Source: Actinomadura opuntiae
GTDB lineage: Bacteria; Actinomycetota; Actinomycetes; Streptosporangiales; Streptosporangiaceae
Length of the DNA: 64,000 bases
Assembly: GCF_030283205.1 (NCBI RefSeq)
Contig: NZ_JASNWF010000002.1
Coordinates: 124,001 to 188,000 of the forward strand
Reading direction: 5' to 3'
Part shown: in pieces, positions 40,257-47,616 of the stretch
Numbering within the stretch: position 1 is the first letter of the stretch
How the letters are laid out: each line of letters begins with the position of its first letter
The notes under the pieces: model-generated
Seen by the model: only the letters and a program-made list of their open reading frames with translations
What the model was told of the DNA's origin: nothing
Database searches by the model: none
Position numbers and translations under genes: made by a program

Positions 40257-41447
40257 TCAGATGGTGCCGGCCGCCTTCAGGGCGGCGATCTCGTCGGGGG
40301 GCAGGCCGAGGAGGTCGCCGTAGACCTCGGCGTTGTGCTGGCCCAGGGCGGGGCCGAGCGTGCGCACCTCGCCCGGGGTTTCGGACAGCTTCGGGAACAC
40401 GTTGTGCATCGGGAAGTCGCCGAAGTCGGGGTGCGCCATCCGGATGATCGCCTCGCGGGCCTTGTAGTGCGGGTCGGACAGCATGTCCTTGGCGCGGTAC
40501 GTCAGCCCGGCCGGGATGCCGTTCTCGTGCAGCAGTTCCAGCAGCGACGCGGAGCTCTGGCCGGAGGTCCACGCGCCGATCAGGTCGTCCAGTTCCTCCG
40601 CGTTCGCGCCGCGCGCGCCGTGCGTGGCGTAGCGCTCGTCGTCGGCCAGGTCCGGACGGCCCATCAGCGCGGCGAGCCGCCGCCAGATCGTGTCGCGGTT
40701 CGCGGCGATCAGGACCGGGCCGTCCAGCGTGGGGTAGACGTTGGACGGCGCGATGTTCGGCAGCACGGACCCGGTGCGTTCCCGCTGGTAGCCGGCGATC
40801 TCCCACTCCGGGACGAGCGACTCCATCAGCGCGAGCACCGCCTCGTAGAGGGCGGAGTCGACGATCTGGCCGCGGCCCGTCCGGTGCCGGGCGTGCAGCG
40901 CGACGAGGGTGCCGAGCGCGGCGAACGTGCCGGCCAGCTCGTCGCCGAGCGAGATCCCCGCGCGGGACGGCGGCTTGTCGGGATCGCCGGTGACGTATCG
41001 GATGCCCCCCATCGCCTCGCCGATCGAACCGAAACCGGCGCGCGGCGCGTAGGGGCCGTCCTGCCCGTAGCCGGTGACCCGGGTGATGATCAGCCGCGGG
41101 TTCTCCCGGTGGAGGTCGGCGGGTGCCAGGCCCCAGCGTTCGAGGGTGCCGGGACGGAAGTTCTCCACCAGCACGTCCGCCTGCGCGATGATCCGCCGGG
41201 CGAGCGCCTGGCCCTCCGGCGTGCGCAGGTTCAGCGTCACCGACTTCTTGTTGCGCGCGAGGATCGGCCACCACAGCGACATGCCGTGCGGTTTCTCCCG
41301 CCCCCACTCGCGCATCGGGTCCCCGGACCCCGGCGGCTCGATCTTGACGACCTCGGCGCCGAAGTCGCCGAGCAGCTGCCCGCAGAACGGGCCCGCCAGC
41401 AGCTGGCCCATCTCCACGACCCGCAGGTCGCCGAGCGCACCGGTCAT
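40257..41447 (-). CDS. Class III CoA-transferase (CaiB/BaiF family)
   Basis: A 396-residue CoA-transferase. The conserved start LRVVEMGQLLAGPFCGQLLGDFGAEVVKIEPP, the run NKKSVTLNLRTPEGQ and the catalytic-Asp region GDELAGTFAALG are intact. It swaps CoA between carboxylic acids without a free intermediate. It overlaps the upstream GntR gene by 4 bases (ATGA), so the regulator and transferase are one operon, and it diverges from the lyase gene at 42141. Together they suggest activation and carbon-carbon cleavage of a branched hydroxy dicarboxylate. Confidence 0.86.
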   Translation of the reverse strand: MTGALGDLRVVEMGQLLAGPFCGQLLGDFGAEVVKIEPPGSGDPMREWGREKPHGMSLWWPILARNKKSVTLNLRTPEGQALARRIIAQADVLVENFRPGTLERWGLAPADLHRENPRLIITRVTGYGQDGPYAPRAGFGSIGEAMGGIRYVTGDPDKPPSRAGISLGDELAGTFAALGTLVALHARHRTGRGQIVDSALYEAVLALMESLVPEWEIAGYQRERTGSVLPNIAPSNVYPTLDGPVLIAANRDTIWRRLAALMGRPDLADDERYATHGARGANAEELDDLIGAWTSGQSSASLLELLHENGIPAGLTYRAKDMLSDPHYKAREAIIRMAHPDFGDFPMHNVFPKLSETPGEVRTLGPALGQHNAEVYGDLLGLPPDEIAALKAAGTI

Positions 41448-42079
41448 CGTTCGTCCTCCGTCAGGTTGGCCGCGGCGGCGCGGATGTGGGCGCGCATCAC
41501 CGATTCGGCCCAGTCGGGGTCGCGGGCGGCCAGCGCGGCGACCAGCTCGCGGTGGTGGTTCATGCTGCGGGCCATCGCGCCGGCGTCGTAGCGGCGGAAC
41601 GTCCCGATGATCAGCGGGGCGTGCATGACCGACGTCAGCATCGCCGGCAGCCGCCGGTTCTGCGACGCCTCGATGACGGCGGCGTGGAACAGCGCGTTCA
41701 GCTGCGCGACCCGGGTGAGGTCGCCGTCGGCCGCGGCACGCTCCATCGCGTCGCACTGGCCCAGCAGGTCGGAGAGGGCGTCCCGGTCCGGCGCCAGGCG
41801 GGCCGCGCGCGCCGCCGCGTACGGCTCCAGCAGCGACCGCAGCTCGAAGATCTCCTCCAGGTCCCGCCGCGTCCACCGGACGACCCGCGCCCCCCGGTGC
41901 GGCAGCACCTCGACCAGGCCGTCCGCCCCGAGCCGCTGCAACGCCTCGCGGACGGGCGTGCGCGACAGCCCCAGCGTCTCGGCCAGCTCCGCCTCGCCGA
42001 GCCGGCTGCCCGCCGCCGCCTCACCGGAGAGGATCATCCGCCGCACCGCGTCGTACGCGGCGTCCGTCGCCCGCGCCAT
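41444..42079 (-). CDS. GntR-family regulator, FCD subfamily
   Basis: A 211-residue regulator: GntR winged helix about 8-75 (GSRLGEAELAETLGLSRTPVREALQRL) and an FCD ligand domain whose His/Asp residues usually bind a metal and a carboxylate effector. It leads the CoA-transferase operon and diverges from the HMG-CoA-lyase-like gene. Two palindromes (42103-42114 and 42153-42162) lie in the divergent region and are its probable operators. Confidence 0.86.
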   Translation of the reverse strand: MARATDAAYDAVRRMILSGEAAAGSRLGEAELAETLGLSRTPVREALQRLGADGLVEVLPHRGARVVRWTRRDLEEIFELRSLLEPYAAARAARLAPDRDALSDLLGQCDAMERAAADGDLTRVAQLNALFHAAVIEASQNRRLPAMLTSVMHAPLIIGTFRRYDAGAMARSMNHHRELVAALAARDPDWAESVMRAHIRAAAANLTEDER

Positions 42080-42102
42080 CGCACCCCCTCTCTGAGCTGA
42101 TT

Positions 42103-42114
42103 GCATGCAATATA
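42103..42114. promoter_or_regulatory. GntR operator, site A
   Basis: ATTGCATGCAAT is a perfect 12-bp palindrome between the divergent gntR and lyase genes, 23 bases upstream of gntR's start. It is typical in style for FCD-GntR operators. Confidence 0.65.
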
Positions 42115-42140
42115 GTCGCAGAAGGGTCGAAGCTCGCAAG

Positions 42141-43040
42141 ATGGAGGCCGGGTTGCATACAACAGTCCTGGAAGTGGGGCCGCGCGACGGGCTGCAGAAC
42201 GAAGCCCGCCCGCTCACCCCGGACGACAAGATCGCCTTCATCTCCCGCTGCGTGGACGCCGGGGCCCGCCGCATCGAGGCCGTCTCGTTCGTCAACCCCA
42301 AGCGCGTGCCGCAGATGGCGGGCGCCGAAGAGGTCATGGCCGGGGTCCCGCGCCGCGACGGCGTCTCCTACAGCGGCCTCGTCCTCAACCGGCGCGGCCT
42401 CGACCGCGCCCTCGAAGCGGGGGTGGACGAGGTGAACGTCGTGCTCGTCGCGTCCGACACGTTCAGCGTCCGCAACCAGGGCCGGACGATGGCCGAAATG
42501 CTCGACGCCTGGGACGGCATCGCCGCCGCCGCGCGCGACGCGGACGTCCCCGCCGGCGTCACGATCGCCGTCGCGTTCGGCTGCCCGTTCGAGGGCGAGA
42601 CGCCGCCGGAGCGCGTCGCCGAGATCGCCCGCCGCGCGCACGCCGCCGGCGCCGCCGAGATCGCGATCGCCGACACGATCGGCGTCGGCGTCCCCGCCCA
42701 GGTCCGCGACCTGACGGCCCGCGTCCGCGCGGCCGCACCCGGCACCCCGCTGCGCTTCCACTTCCACAACACGCGCAACACCGGCTACGCCAACGCCCTC
42801 ACGGCCGTCGACCTGGGCGTGCCTACCCTCGACGCCAGCACCGGCGGCTTCGGCGGCTGCCCGTTCGCGCCCGCCGCCACCGGCAACATCGCCACAGAGG
42901 ACCTCCTCTACGCCCTCCACCGCAGCGGCGTCGAGACCGGCATCGACATGGACGCCGTCGCCGCGACCGGCACCTGGCTCGCCGACCTCCTCGGCAAACC
43001 AGCCCCCGCCCTCCTAGGCCGCGCCGGCCCCTTCGGCTGA
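42141..43040 (+). CDS. Hydroxymethylglutaryl-CoA lyase-like enzyme
   Basis: A 299-residue TIM-barrel aldolase of the HMG-CoA lyase group. The signature GPRDGLQNE and the C-terminal active-site run GGFGGCPFAPAATGN with its conserved Cys are intact; HFHNTRNTG carries the metal-binding His pair. It cleaves a 3-hydroxy-acyl-CoA to acetyl-CoA plus a keto acid; with the CoA-transferase in the divergent operon the substrate may be HMG- or citramalyl-like. A very long hairpin ends this unit. Confidence 0.83.
   Translation: MEAGLHTTVLEVGPRDGLQNEARPLTPDDKIAFISRCVDAGARRIEAVSFVNPKRVPQMAGAEEVMAGVPRRDGVSYSGLVLNRRGLDRALEAGVDEVNVVLVASDTFSVRNQGRTMAEMLDAWDGIAAAARDADVPAGVTIAVAFGCPFEGETPPERVAEIARRAHAAGAAEIAIADTIGVGVPAQVRDLTARVRAAAPGTPLRFHFHNTRNTGYANALTAVDLGVPTLDASTGGFGGCPFAPAATGNIATEDLLYALHRSGVETGIDMDAVAATGTWLADLLGKPAPALLGRAGPFG
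42153..42162. promoter_or_regulatory. GntR operator, site B (inside the lyase start region)
   Basis: TTGCATACAA resembles site A and is palindromic except at two central bases, 48 bases downstream of it. It overlaps codons 5-8 of the lyase if ATG 42141 is the start; a TTG start at 42153 would coincide with it. Confidence 0.45.
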
Positions 43041-43049
43041 CGCCCCTCG

Positions 43050-43111
43050 CGTTGACTTGCGGCGAGTCGTTGTTATGGCGGGCCGCATAACAACGACTCG
43101 CCGCAACTCAA
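43050..43111. terminator. Exceptionally long hairpin between convergent genes
   Basis: Arms 43056-43076 and 43085-43105 are perfect 21-bp inverted copies around an 8-base loop. After one mismatch (C/C) the pairing continues for 5 bp (43050-43054 with 43107-43111). It lies between the lyase stop (43040) and the convergent MBL stop (43116). It has no T-run, as usual for actinobacteria. The length is unusual for a terminator. Confidence 0.7.
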
Positions 43112-43115
43112 CGAG

Positions 43116-44324
43116 TTATCGGCGGGGTTTGGCGACGTCGAAACGGTCGAGGTCGCGGCCCAGCGTGATGCGGCCGCTGTAGCGGGCCTTCCGGGCGCTG
43201 CGGTCGGCGGCCTTCTGCCACGCGGCGTCCGAGAGGATCGACGGGTCGGCCGGCGAGATGTGGCTGATCACGATGTGCCGCGCCCCCGACTCGACGCCGA
43301 CCGCGCCCAGCTCTCCCACCTCGGTGTGGACGGCGCCGATGTGCTCGACGACCGCCGGGGGATAGCCGATCGCGGCCACCGCGTCCCGATGGTAGGCCTC
43401 GTGCACGAGGACGTCGGCGTCGTCGGCCAGCCGCGGGATGTTGGGTGTCCGGGCGGTGTCGCCGGAGAAGACGATCACGCCGTCCTCGGTCTCGATCCGG
43501 TAGGCGAGCGCGGGGAACACCGGCCCGTGCGGGACGAGGATCGCGGTGACCTTGAGGTCGTCGTTCTCCATCACCGGGAACGGGTCCATCCGCGGCGCGG
43601 TGGCGGACGCGCTCGCCCCCGCCGACGCGGGCGGCTGGATCTCGTGGACCCGGACGTAGTCGGCCGGGTCGCTGCCCATGTGCTCGGCGATGAACCCGTT
43701 CGTGGAGTAGGCGAACGCCGCGTTCGACAGGCGCAGCACTTCGGCGATGCCGGGGACGGGATCGTCCGCCTCGACCCAGTGGGACCCGGGCGGCGGACCC
43801 GCCGGCAGCCGTCCCGCCGAGCCGGGCCCGTACACCTCGATCGGCTTCTGGAATCCCTGCTTGCCCACGACACCGGCGCTGAGCAGCGGGAACGAGAACA
43901 GGTCCACGGTGTGGTCGGCGTGCAGGTGCGTCACGAAGATCCCGGCGAGGGACGGCATCGACAGCCCGGCCCGCATGAACTGGGTGACGGCCGCCCGTCC
44001 GGCGTCGATCACGTAGGTGCGGCCGTTGACGACCAGCGCGGACGCGATGCCGGTCCGGGCCGCGAGCGGCGGCGGCCCGGCGGCGGTGCCCAGCAGGAAC
44101 AGCTCGGTGCCGCGATGGCCGGGCCGGCGCCCACCGGGCGCGGCCTGCGCGGCTTGCGCGGCGGACGGGGCGAGGCCGGCGAGGGCCGCCGCGCCGCCGC
44201 CGAGAACGGCGGCCCTGAGGACCGCCCGGCGACCGGACGTCGCGGTCGCGGTCTCGGTCTCGGACGAAGGCGCGGGCGCTTCGGTGTGGCCTTCAGCAGG
44301 GGTGTGGGATGCGCAGGTGCACAA
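43116..44324 (-). CDS. Tat-exported metallo-beta-lactamase-fold hydrolase
   Basis: A 402-residue protein with a twin-arginine signal (GRRAVLRAAVLGGGAAALAGL, about 31-58). The MBL zinc motif THLHADHT is present, along with further ligands in HGPVFPALAYRI, FSGDTA and VISHIS. Relatives include arylsulfatase-like and ribonuclease-Z-like hydrolases; the substrate is not evident. The start appears to be TTG 44324 after AAGG; the Cys-rich N-terminus (MCTCASH) is odd for a Tat leader, and an internal start would keep the RR motif. It converges with the HMG-CoA-lyase-like gene. Confidence 0.75.
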   Translation of the reverse strand: MCTCASHTPAEGHTEAPAPSSETETATATSGRRAVLRAAVLGGGAAALAGLAPSAAQAAQAAPGGRRPGHRGTELFLLGTAAGPPPLAARTGIASALVVNGRTYVIDAGRAAVTQFMRAGLSMPSLAGIFVTHLHADHTVDLFSFPLLSAGVVGKQGFQKPIEVYGPGSAGRLPAGPPPGSHWVEADDPVPGIAEVLRLSNAAFAYSTNGFIAEHMGSDPADYVRVHEIQPPASAGASASATAPRMDPFPVMENDDLKVTAILVPHGPVFPALAYRIETEDGVIVFSGDTARTPNIPRLADDADVLVHEAYHRDAVAAIGYPPAVVEHIGAVHTEVGELGAVGVESGARHIVISHISPADPSILSDAAWQKAADRSARKARYSGRITLGRDLDRFDVAKPRR

Positions 44325-44613
44325 GGGGACAACCTTCGGCCGACTCGACGATGCCTGGCGTTCGCTCAGGTCAGAGGGGTGTCACCAAAGGAAGCAGACG
44401 GCGCGGTCGCGGCAAAAGGGCACGAGTGATCGGTATCCCGGATGACGGTCATCGACGGGACGGATACCGGCGTCCCGGAGTCGCGTGGCGGCACCGTGTA
44501 TCCGTCGGCTGAATGACAACCATCCAGCGAATCTATTTCTCAAATGGGGTAACCGCCGTCACATTAGGGTCACCGCGGAGCGGAGAACCGCTCACGTCGA
44601 AGGAGCACGCCCT
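44325..44613. other. Divergent intergenic region, MBL / MFS
   Basis: A 289-bp gap with no supported gene. It holds promoters for the leftward MBL gene and the rightward MFS gene, with a pair of direct repeats near the MFS side (see 44547). Confidence 0.4.
44547..44574. promoter_or_regulatory. Direct repeats GGGTAACC / GGGTCACC
   Basis: Two 8-bp copies (44547-44554 and 44567-44574) repeat with a 20-bp period, two helical turns, 40 bases before the MFS start. Each is itself nearly palindromic. A plausible binding site for a dimeric regulator. Confidence 0.38.
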
Positions 44614-45807
44614 GTGAATCCACCCTCCAGGCGTTCCGCCCTCGGGACGCTCGCCGCCGCCTGCCTGGCCATCATGGTCTCGCAGATCGCCAACGTCGTC
44701 CCGGCGCCCATCAACGGGACCATCCAGGAGTCGCTCGGCGCCGACGGCGTCGCGCTCGCCTGGGTGACGTCGGCGTTCCTGCTGCCGACCGCCATCCTCG
44801 AGCTGTCGTTCGGCGTGCTCGGCGACCTGCTGGGACGCAAGCGCGTCCTGATGGCGGGCACCGTGGTGCTCGCGGCCGGCGCGCTGGTGTCCGGGTCCGC
44901 GCACGGCGTCCACCAGCTGTGGGCCGGGCAGGCGCTGGCCGGCATCGGGGCGGGCGCGCTGATCCCGACCTCGCTGGCCATCGCCGTGGCCGGCGCGTCG
45001 ACGGCCGAGGAGCGCTCGCGCGGCGTCGCCACCTGGACGCTCAGCATGTCGCTCGGCACCATGCTCGGCGTCGTCGTGAGCGGGGCGCTCGCCGAGAACG
45101 TCTCCTGGCACGCCTCGTTCTATCTCGTCGCGCCGCTCGCGCTGGCCAGCCTGCTGGTGACAGCGGTGTTCGCGCGGGAGTCGAAGTCGCCCGAGGGACG
45201 GTCGCTGGACTGGCCGGGGCAGGCGTCCATCGCCGTCGGCATGTTCGCGCTGCTGTACGGGATCGTGGAGGGCGCCGGGGTGTCCTGGACGTCGCCGCGC
45301 ACCATCGTCGCGCTGGTCGTCGGCGTCACGGGCCTCGTCGCGTTCGTGCTGGTCGAGCGCAAGGTGCCGGAGCCGATGCTGCACCTTGCGGTGTTCCGGA
45401 TCCCGGCCTTCTCCGCCGCCGCGGCGGCGGCCGTCATCGGGATGTTCTCCTTCCTCGGCAGCGTCTACGCGCTGAGCATCCGGATCGGGGCGCTCCAGCA
45501 CAAGACGGGCGTCCACGCGGCGGTCTTCTTCGTCGTCCTTCAGGGCGTGCCGTGCCTGCTCGGCCCCGTCCTGCCGCGCATGATGCGGCGGTTCGGCGCG
45601 CGCCGCCTCGACAAGGGCGGTCCGTTCGCCGTCCTCGGGATCCCGGGCGCGCCCGCCGAGGCGGCTCTCAACGCGCTGTCGCACGGGTTCTCCGTCGGCC
45701 TGGTGCTGTGCGCTGCCGCCTCGCTCGTCGCCGCGCTGGCCACCGCGGTCTGGCTCCGCGAGGCCGGCGAGCGCCGCGCGCTCGCCGAGGTGCCCGTCAC
45801 CGCCTGA
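44614..45807 (+). CDS. Internally truncated DHA2-type MFS transporter
   Basis: A 397-residue MFS protein. The N-terminal half is normal (VVPAPINGTIQESLGAD, LGDLLGRKRVLMAG, TMLGVVVSGALAENVSW). After helix 10 the reading passes from MRRFGARR straight into DKGGPFAVLGIPGAPAEAALNALSHGFSVGLVL, so about 70-100 residues present in complete relatives (usually about 470-500) appear to be missing. The frame is intact, so a protein is made, but transport is doubtful. GTG 44614 follows AAGGAGC. Confidence 0.68.
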   Translation: MNPPSRRSALGTLAAACLAIMVSQIANVVPAPINGTIQESLGADGVALAWVTSAFLLPTAILELSFGVLGDLLGRKRVLMAGTVVLAAGALVSGSAHGVHQLWAGQALAGIGAGALIPTSLAIAVAGASTAEERSRGVATWTLSMSLGTMLGVVVSGALAENVSWHASFYLVAPLALASLLVTAVFARESKSPEGRSLDWPGQASIAVGMFALLYGIVEGAGVSWTSPRTIVALVVGVTGLVAFVLVERKVPEPMLHLAVFRIPAFSAAAAAAVIGMFSFLGSVYALSIRIGALQHKTGVHAAVFFVVLQGVPCLLGPVLPRMMRRFGARRLDKGGPFAVLGIPGAPAEAALNALSHGFSVGLVLCAAASLVAALATAVWLREAGERRALAEVPVTA

Positions 45808-45885
45808 GCGGCGCCACCCCCGGCGTCCGGATGTGACAGAACCTCGTCGTGGCGGACATGGCCCCGCACCGGTGACAATGGGGTC

Positions 45886-46860
45886 ATGTCCGCTCCGCAC
45901 CGTGTCGTCGTCGCCGTGTTCCCGGACGTCGACCTGCTCGACGTCACCGGGCCCGCGGAGGTGTTCGCGCTCGCGAACCGGGAGATGTCCGGCGGGACGC
46001 CCTACCGGGTGCTGCTCGCCGGGCCGGACGGCGGCCAGGTGCGCACCGGCGCCGGCGTCCGGGTCGCCACCGACCTGACGTTCGCCGAGGTCGGTGACCG
46101 GGTCGACACCCTGGTGGTGCCGGGCGCGGTGGACCGCGCCGGCGCCCCGGTGATCGACCCGGACCTGGTCGGCTGGATCGCCGCGACCGCCCCGCACGCC
46201 CGCCGCGTCGCCTCGGTGTGCGTCGGCGCGCACCTGCTCGCCGCGGCGGGCCTGCTGGCGGGCCGGACGGCCACCACCCACTGGGCCACCGCGGACCGGC
46301 TCGCGGCCGACCACCCCGACGTCGTCGTGGACCCCGACCCGATCTACGTCCGGTCGGGCAACGTCTGGACGGGCGCGGGCATCAGCGCCTGCATGGACCT
46401 CGCGCTCGCCCTCGTCGCCGAGGACCACGGCGAGCGGCTCGCCCTCGCCGTCGCCCGGCAGCTGGTGATGTATCTCAAGCGGCAGGGCGGGCAGAGCCAG
46501 TTCAGCGTCCCGCTCTGGCAGGCCCCGGCCGAGCGCCGCGACCTCGACGAGCTGCGGGCGTGGATCACCGCGAACCCGGCCGCCGACCTGTCGGCGGCGG
46601 CGCTCGCCGACCGGATGAGCCTCAGCGAACGCCACTTCACCCGGGTCTTCCGCAAGGAGACCGGCACCACCCCGGCCGCCTTCGTCGAGGCGGCGCGGGT
46701 GGAGGCGGCGCGGCGGCTGCTGGAGGGCACCGACGAGCCGCTCGACCGGGTCGCGGGCGCGTGCGGCCTCGGCTCGGTCGAGACGCTGCACCGCGCCTTC
46801 AGACGGCGGCTCGGCACCACACCCGCGGCCTACCGGCGGCGGTTCCGCACAGCCGCCTGA
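45886..46860 (+). CDS. GlxA-type regulator (DJ-1/PfpI + AraC)
   Basis: A 324-residue regulator. Residues about 1-180 form a DJ-1/PfpI-like domain with the nucleophile elbow SVCVGAHLLAAAG; the C-terminal third has two AraC helix-turn-helices (AAALADRMSLSERHFTRVFRKETGTTP and LDRVAGACGLGSVETLHRAFRRRLGTTP). Start ATG 45886 has no clear ribosome site, so a leaderless message is possible. The isochorismatase-like gene lies 79 bases downstream; these two types are often paired in actinobacteria, so it may be the target. Confidence 0.85.
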   Translation: MSAPHRVVVAVFPDVDLLDVTGPAEVFALANREMSGGTPYRVLLAGPDGGQVRTGAGVRVATDLTFAEVGDRVDTLVVPGAVDRAGAPVIDPDLVGWIAATAPHARRVASVCVGAHLLAAAGLLAGRTATTHWATADRLAADHPDVVVDPDPIYVRSGNVWTGAGISACMDLALALVAEDHGERLALAVARQLVMYLKRQGGQSQFSVPLWQAPAERRDLDELRAWITANPAADLSAAALADRMSLSERHFTRVFRKETGTTPAAFVEAARVEAARRLLEGTDEPLDRVAGACGLGSVETLHRAFRRRLGTTPAAYRRRFRTAA

Positions 46861-46879
46861 CCTGCGCAACCCCTGAACT

Positions 46880-46897
46880 CCGGCCCGGTCGGGCCGG
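46880..46897. terminator. Palindrome between GlxA and cysteine hydrolase
   Basis: CCGGCCCG-GT-CGGGCCGG, a perfect 8-bp inverted repeat 20 bases after the GlxA stop. It could be a compact hairpin terminator or an operator for the following gene (start 46940). Confidence 0.4.
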
Positions 46898-46939
46898 CGA
46901 TGCATGCTGCCCGATTTTCACCATCACAGGAGGATTGAG

Positions 46940-47542
46940 ATGACCGTTTCCACCACGCTGCGCCAGGTGATCGGCCTGGACGGGACGCTGCCCGCGCTGT
47001 CCACCAGCACCCTCGTCCTGATCGACTTCCAGAACACCTACCGGACCGGCGTCATGGCGCTGCCCGGCGCCGACCCGGCCCTGGACGCGGGCGCCCGGCT
47101 GCTCGGCCGCGCCCGCGCCGCCGGGACGCCGGTGGTCCACGTCGTCAACGACGGCGGCGAGGGCAGCCCGTACGACATCCGCGCCGAGATCGGGCGGATC
47201 GACTCCCGCGTCGCGCCCCGCGACGGCGAGCCGGTCGTCGTGAAGGGCTACCCCAACGCCTTCCACGAGACCGACCTGCTGGACGTGCTGCGCCGCCTGG
47301 ACGCCGGGCCGGACCTGGTGCTCGCGGGCTTCATGACCCACATGTGCGTGCAGTTCACCGCCCAGGGCGCGTTCAACCTCGGCTACCGGCCCACCGTCGT
47401 CGCCGAGGCGTGCGCGACGCGGCCGCTGGCGGGCCCGGACGGCGCGCCGATCCCGGCCGGCGCCCTGCACGCGTCCGCCCTCACCACGATCGGCGACCTG
47501 TTCGGCCTGGTCGCCCCGCGCGTCGCCGACCTGCCCGACTGA
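46940..47542 (+). CDS. Isochorismatase-family cysteine hydrolase
   Basis: A 200-residue hydrolase with the Asp-Lys-Cys triad: Asp29 (LIDFQNTY), Lys102 (VVKGYPNAF) and Cys136 (THMCVQFTA). The family includes nicotinamidases and N-carbamoyl hydrolases; the substrate is unknown. AGGAGGA precedes ATG 46940. It follows the GlxA-type regulator in the same direction and is probably under its control. A strong hairpin terminates it. Confidence 0.86.
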   Translation: MTVSTTLRQVIGLDGTLPALSTSTLVLIDFQNTYRTGVMALPGADPALDAGARLLGRARAAGTPVVHVVNDGGEGSPYDIRAEIGRIDSRVAPRDGEPVVVKGYPNAFHETDLLDVLRRLDAGPDLVLAGFMTHMCVQFTAQGAFNLGYRPTVVAEACATRPLAGPDGAPIPAGALHASALTTIGDLFGLVAPRVADLPD

Positions 47543-47562
47543 CCCCGTCCCGCCGAGCCGCC

Positions 47563-47592
47563 GCGGGCGGAACCTACCCCGGTTCCGCCCGC
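47563..47592. terminator. Hairpin between hydrolase and phosphatase
   Basis: A perfect 12-bp stem (GCGGGCGGAACC / GGTTCCGCCCGC) with a 6-base loop between the stop at 47542 and the convergent stop at 47617. Bidirectional. Confidence 0.7.
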
Positions 47593-47616
47593 CGGCCGGT
47601 GGGCCACCGGGGCGCG

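Noticed and set aside
43050..43111. Insertion-sequence end or attachment site
   Set aside because: No transposase or integrase is nearby and no partner repeat was seen; terminator remains the simplest reading.
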